A DNA stretch of 33,981 nt from Akkermansiaceae bacterium UBA956. Its GTDB lineage: Bacteria > Verrucomicrobiota > Verrucomicrobiia > Verrucomicrobiales > Akkermansiaceae. Under the pieces are notes generated by a model. The model did no database searches, had not been told where the DNA came from, and saw only the letters and a list, made by a program, of their open reading frames with translations. The position numbers and the translations under genes were made by a program. Where the stretch lies: NCBI GenBank assembly GCA_002293145.1, contig DBCO01000029.1:1-33981 (forward strand), read 5' to 3'. Below are positions 30,481-33,981 of this stretch, piece after piece; the stretch's first letter is position 1, and each line of letters opens with the position of its first letter.

Positions 30481-31575
30481 ATGGCAATTGATACTTTTGC
30501 AAACCGCTTTATCTGTGATTTGGTAGCCTATGAGCCCGGAAAACCAATCGATGAAACCGCTCGTGAGCTCGGTTTGCAGCCAGAGGATATCATCAAGCTG
30601 GCTTCCAATGAAAATCCGCTCGGCCCATCGCCGAAGGCCAAGGAAGCCATGCGTTTGGCGCTCGAAGAAGCCCACATTTACCCCGATGGCGGCGGTTATC
30701 GCTTGCGCACGGCGATTGCCGAAAAATTCGACCTCGGCCGGGAAAATGTGATCCTCGGCAATGGCTCGAACGAGATCATTGAGCTGCTCTGCCACACCTT
30801 TCTCAATCGCGATGCCGAACTCATCGCTGCCAAGCACGCCTTCGTGGTTTACAAATTGATGGCCACCCTTTTCGGGGCCAAGTATATCGAAGTCGCTGAT
30901 CCAGGATTCATTCATGATCTCGAAGGCATGGCCGATGCAATCACGGAAAACACCCGATTGGTCTTTATTGCCAATCCGAATAATCCCACCGGGACCATGG
31001 TCGGACAAGAAGCGCTTGATCGTTTCATGGATCGCCTGCCGTCGCATGTGATCGCTGTTTTTGACGAAGCCTACTATGAATTCCTCGACGACGCGCCCGA
31101 TACTTTGAAGTATGTGCGGGAGGGTCGCAACGTCTGCATTCTGCGCACTTGCTCGAAAATCCACGGTCTTGCCGCATTGCGCGTGGGCTATGGTCTCGCT
31201 CCGAAGTCGGTTGCCGATATTTTGCAAAAAGCGCGCCAGCCTTTCAACGTCAATGCCATCGCACAAGCGGGGGCTTTAGCCGCCTTGACCGATGACTCGC
31301 ACATGGATCAAACCAAAGCTGTCAATGCCGAGGGCCTTGCTTTTTATCATCAGGCATTTGCAGATCGCGGTTTGGAATTTGTTCCCAGTGTCGCCAATTT
31401 CATTCTTGTCAAAGTCGGTGACGGCGATGGCTTGTTCAAAAAAATGCTACAACGCGGAATCATCTTACGCGCCATGAGTAGCTACAAACTGCCCGAGTGG
31501 GTTCGCATTTCCGTTGGCACCATGGCGCAAAATCGCCGCTGCATCGAGGTCATGGACGAAGTGCTGCGTGGCTGA
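30481..31575 (+). CDS. hisC: Histidinol-phosphate aminotransferase
   Basis: A 364-residue fold-type I aminotransferase that converts imidazole-acetol phosphate and glutamate to histidinol phosphate in histidine synthesis. Visible are LASNENPLGPSP near residue 40, YPDGGGYRLR, NPNNPTGTMV with the conserved Asn, FDEAYYEF (Asp195 for the pyridine nitrogen) and the PLP lysine in RTCSKIHGLAALRVGYG (Lys226). Length fits the family (about 350-370). No other his gene is nearby, so it stands alone, and related HisC proteins can also act on aromatic substrates. It is followed after 7 nt by a terminator hairpin. A 281-codon open frame on the other strand is a shadow. Confidence 0.93.
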   Translation: MAIDTFANRFICDLVAYEPGKPIDETARELGLQPEDIIKLASNENPLGPSPKAKEAMRLALEEAHIYPDGGGYRLRTAIAEKFDLGRENVILGNGSNEIIELLCHTFLNRDAELIAAKHAFVVYKLMATLFGAKYIEVADPGFIHDLEGMADAITENTRLVFIANPNNPTGTMVGQEALDRFMDRLPSHVIAVFDEAYYEFLDDAPDTLKYVREGRNVCILRTCSKIHGLAALRVGYGLAPKSVADILQKARQPFNVNAIAQAGALAALTDDSHMDQTKAVNAEGLAFYHQAFADRGLEFVPSVANFILVKVGDGDGLFKKMLQRGIILRAMSSYKLPEWVRISVGTMAQNRRCIEVMDEVLRG

Positions 31576-31582
31576 TTCTGCG

Positions 31583-31613
31583 CCTTTCTCCGCACTCGGA
31601 AAGGTTTGTTTTT
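31583..31613 (+). terminator. Intrinsic terminator of hisC
   Basis: CCTTTCTCCG (31583-31592) pairs with CGGAAAGG (31597-31604) around CACT, with one bulged base, followed by TTTGTTTTT (31605-31613). It starts 8 nt after the hisC stop. Confidence 0.75.
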
Positions 31614-31648
31614 CCTCTTCGGAAAGCTTTGCTGGGCCTGCGACGTTT

Positions 31649-31671
31649 TGCCACATTGGCAGCGTAAGCTG
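31649..31671 (+). promoter_or_regulatory. Overlapping alternative hairpins in the TonB-receptor leader
   Basis: TGCCA-CAT-TGGCA (31649-31661) and CAGC-GTAA-GCTG (31660-31671, a GNRA-type loop) share two bases at their junction (31660-31661) and cannot both form fully. They lie 22-44 nt before the receptor start codon. No known riboswitch consensus was recognised. Confidence 0.25.
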
Positions 31672-31692
31672 TTATGGTAAAATCGGCTCCTC

Positions 31693-32666
31693 ATGACCCG
31701 TAAATCACATCTATTGACTCTCGCATGTTTGATCAACTCCCTTCATGCTGAGGATCATTCGCAAAACCTTGTGCCTATGGTAGTGCATGGAAAAAAGAAC
31801 CTGCTACGCTTACGGTACTAAGTGCCGCGGCAAGCCGTGACGAACTTGCAAAAACCCCCGGTGGCACGGAAGTCGTTGAGGCTGAGAGATACCTCACCGG
31901 CCGATCTTCCACACTTGCTGATACATTTTCCCTTTCTCCTGGAGTCGTAGCACAACCGCGCTTTGGCTCCGATGAAGCCAGACTCTCCATCCGTGGCTCT
32001 GGCTTGCAACGAACCTTTCATGGTCGTGGTGTCCGCGTCTTACAAGATGGCATCGTCATCAATTTAGCCGATGGCGGATTTGTTATGCAATCGCTTGAAC
32101 CGACAGCGGCGGAATACATCAACGTCCGGCGCGGCGGCAATGCACTTGCTTATGGGGCATCCACCTTGGGCGGGGCGATTGATTGCATTTCCTACACCGG
32201 CGAATCTGCACCTGGCATACCAGCAAGAGCGGAAATCGGCTCATGGGATTATCAACGGTTCAAATTGGCAGGCGGCTTTGGTGAAGGATCGCGCGATCTA
32301 TTTTCATCCTTTACCTATCAAGCGCAAGATGGCTTTCGCGATCATGCGGAACAAGAAAATTTTGGTTTGTTTCATAACTTCGGCTGGCAAATCAGCGAGA
32401 ATCTCGAGACGCGTTTTTATCTATCTGCCATCCAAAGTAACTCGGCATTGCCGGGGAACCTGACCCGTGCGCAGGTACATGATGACCCTCGCCAAGCAAA
32501 TTCCAGTAACATTCTACGCGATCAACGTCGCGATTGGTGCGTGAATCCTTTCGCTGCATATATCAATGATTTCCGCACCTTGAAGGTCTGCACGATCTTG
32601 TGTGCTATGAGCAGTTCCCTATGGGCGGCTGATCCGGTGGTAGCGAGTATTGGGTCTAGTCGATAA
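31693..32666 (+). pseudogene. TonB-dependent outer-membrane receptor, frameshifted and truncated
   Basis: The ATG at 31693 starts a signal-peptide-like sequence (MTRKSHLLTLACLINSLHAE) that runs into a stop within 43 codons. One added base in the A6 run at 31791-31796 would join it to the next frame, which reads EPATLTVLSAAASRDEL and then a TonB plug domain: TLADTFSLSPGVVAQPRFG, RLSIRGSGLQRTFHGRGVRV, NVRRGGNALAYGASTLGGAI. The first barrel strands follow, up to DPRQANSSNILRDQRRDW near 32540. After that, similarity is lost and the frame ends at 32664-32666 with unrelated sequence. Typical receptors have about 650-750 residues; only about 280 remain. Such receptors import siderophores, cobalamin or glycans with TonB energy; this copy cannot form a barrel. 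Confidence 0.82.
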
Positions 32667-32852
32667 AACGAGGAATCATCCGTGTATTTGATTGTTGTCA
32701 GGGTCTTCGCTCACTTTACCGCGAATTTTGTTTCATGATCCCTGAAATGTTTATGCGCAATTGTATTGACGGCAGGACTCTAATACCGTAATTGTGGATT
32801 GTAATTTACCACAGATAGTCATTTGTTTACCCCCTAACCTATACATACTATT
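32667..32852. other. Intergenic region before the PDZ/DUF6288-like gene
   Basis: No gene is seen. TGTGG (32790-32794 region) and CCACA about 11 bases later form a short inverted repeat upstream of the start at 32853; it may be incidental. The left part could be leftover sequence from whatever truncated the TonB receptor. Confidence 0.3.
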
Positions 32853-33981
32853 ATGATATTCGCTCGCATTTTTTCCTCTGCCATTTCTGTCTTTTTGATA
32901 TCCCTTCTATCCTTTGTGCCTGCAGGGGCGATTGATATTCCGTTGGGTGGTATTGGAGGAGTGGGAGATATTGTCCCGGGGACTGGGCTTGTTTCCGTTA
33001 CCTCGGTTACGGCTGGTGGTCCAGGTGCCGTGGCAGGACTTCAACGAGGAGACTTGATCAAGGGTGCGGACGGAATTGCGTTTTCTACTACATCCACCGA
33101 TGACGGCACTGGCTTTTTGGGTGCCGTCCAGGATCTCGCTATGGCGGTGGATCGTGCGGAGGGGAATAGCGGAGCTTTGAATCTGCAGGTGATCCGCAGC
33201 GGCGTTGGTGGCATGAATCTCAATCTCAGTCTCAATACCGCGGGAGCCCTCGGGCCTGCCTGGCCGGCGAACAACGGCAAGACGGCGGCGATGTTTGAAT
33301 GGAATTGCGATCAGATTCACGCCAAAGTTCAGGCCAGCTCCGGCGCCGATTTTGGATACAATAGCGGATGGTTTGGCATGATTTTACTTGCTCATCCTGA
33401 TTGGAATCTGACCAGCGGAACGAATCCGTTTCGGAACTCGATCAATAAACTCCGGACTCGCTGCGAAAATTACATCAACGCCCGGGTAATCGAACCTGTG
33501 GAGGCTTATTACTTTAATGGAACCGATATGGTCGCCAGCCCTTCCTATGTGAGCCCGGGTTTGGAAAACTGGGATGTCTGCGCTAGTGCGATGTTTTTGG
33601 CCATCTATCGTTCCAAAACGGGCGACACGACGACAAATGCAGTTGTGCAACGTGCTGCCGAGGTCATCGCGCACCGGATTCAGCACTGGACTCAATACGA
33701 TGATCCAGGCATTCCTCACGTCATCGGCGGAGGGATTGGGCGGATGGGCCATGGTGGCGTTCATGGTGACTATTCCCACTACAATGGCACCGGAGCACTC
33801 AATATCATCAATGCCCACGCGCTTCCTGCCCTCGCTCTGCTGAAAAATGCGGGTGCGAACATGAATGCCAACTTAGGGCTTTCGATCAATGCCTTTACCT
33901 ACAATTCAGGACTGGTTCAGCCTACGATTGAACAGAAATTTCGCATTTGCTGGGACTACGTTAAAGCTGCCACTACGACCA
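32853..33981 (+). CDS. Secreted PDZ-domain protein, DUF6288-like; partial at right edge
   Basis: The frame starts at ATG 32853 and stays open for 376 codons to the window end. A signal peptide (about 1-26, ending near PAGAID) precedes a PDZ-like domain (about 45-125, VTAGGPGAVAGLQRGDLIKG and the AMAVDRAEG helix). The following region starts AAMFEWNCDQIHAKVQASSG and has repeated alpha-helical character, with SPGLENWDVCASAMFLAIYR and RMGHGGVHGDYSHYNGTGAL. This matches, from memory, the DUF6288 proteins of Verrucomicrobiota and Planctomycetota, whose function is not known; the helical region recalls alpha/alpha-toroid folds. Export to the periplasm or surface is expected. Confidence 0.75.
   Translation, partial: MIFARIFSSAISVFLISLLSFVPAGAIDIPLGGIGGVGDIVPGTGLVSVTSVTAGGPGAVAGLQRGDLIKGADGIAFSTTSTDDGTGFLGAVQDLAMAVDRAEGNSGALNLQVIRSGVGGMNLNLSLNTAGALGPAWPANNGKTAAMFEWNCDQIHAKVQASSGADFGYNSGWFGMILLAHPDWNLTSGTNPFRNSINKLRTRCENYINARVIEPVEAYYFNGTDMVASPSYVSPGLENWDVCASAMFLAIYRSKTGDTTTNAVVQRAAEVIAHRIQHWTQYDDPGIPHVIGGGIGRMGHGGVHGDYSHYNGTGALNIINAHALPALALLKNAGANMNANLGLSINAFTYNSGLVQPTIEQKFRICWDYVKAATTT

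Noticed and set aside
30421..31266. 281-codon minus-strand open frame
   Set aside because: It lies wholly antisense to hisC, which has a full set of catalytic motifs; no family features are visible in the antisense product.
31605..31692. Cobalamin riboswitch before the TonB receptor
   Set aside because: The expected conserved core and B12 box were not found; only small local hairpins are present.
1..33981. Search for CRISPR arrays, toxin-antitoxin pairs, prophage or integrase genes
   Set aside because: No regularly spaced direct repeats of CRISPR size and no recognisable proteins of these systems were seen; the only mobile-element trace is the IS630 fragment.

Overview
This window looks like chromosomal DNA of a Verrucomicrobiota bacterium, probably in or near the order Verrucomicrobiales. 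That is an inference from gene style: large secreted proteins with autotransporter-type beta-strand repeats, thrombospondin-type calcium repeats, a beta-helix/PDZ protein, a DUF6288-like PDZ protein, a GntR/LacI-type hybrid regulator, an EboB-like hydrolase, and few clear Shine-Dalgarno sites. Base composition is moderate and coding density is high on both strands.

Layout. 1-2198 (minus) is one open frame that starts as class II fructose-1,6-bisphosphatase (GlpX) and changes, about residue 210, into an extracellular lectin-like, cadherin-like and calcium-repeat protein that runs off the left edge. 2505-5068 (plus) encodes a soluble NtrB-like kinase overlapping an NtrC-like sigma-54 activator, followed by a polytopic glycosyltransferase-like protein (5084-6895), xseB and dxs (to 9100). 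Convergent to this is a three-gene exporter (9149-12032, minus) of DevBCA/MacB type, preceded by a tRNA-Glu with its own terminator. A HEXXH membrane protein (12415-13320, minus) diverges from a 970-residue secreted beta-helix/PDZ protein (13434-16346). A decayed IS630-type fragment separates that gene from ftsK (16857-19355, minus). A 1054-residue autotransporter-repeat protein (19496-22660, minus) has a clear terminator and diverges from a small EboA-position protein, an EboB-like TatD hydrolase and a GH71/99-like glycosidase (22805-25239).

The right part holds a possible minus-strand unit: a GntR/LacI-type regulator (29142-30299), PotA-like ATPase, PotB-like permease and an MFS transporter (down to 25402). 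PotC and PotD are not in the window. Divergent from it is hisC (30481-31575) with a terminator, then a frameshifted and truncated TonB-dependent receptor (31693-32666), and finally the start of a secreted PDZ/DUF6288-like protein (32853 to the right edge).

How the genes work together. Core functions (ftsK, dxs, xseB, hisC, tRNA-Glu, the GlpX N-terminus) alternate with a surface and glycan-related set (beta-helix protein, GH71/99-like enzyme, adhesin-like repeat proteins, TonB receptor, glycosyltransferase-like protein). This fits a particle- or polysaccharide-associated lifestyle. Three places show decay or rearrangement: the GlpX chimera, the IS630 remnant, and the broken TonB receptor. The strongest leads for follow-up are the GlpX fusion, the short EboA-position/EboB pair, the twin TGCAG palindromes near the regulator, and the broken TonB receptor. 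No CRISPR array, defence island or prophage was seen.
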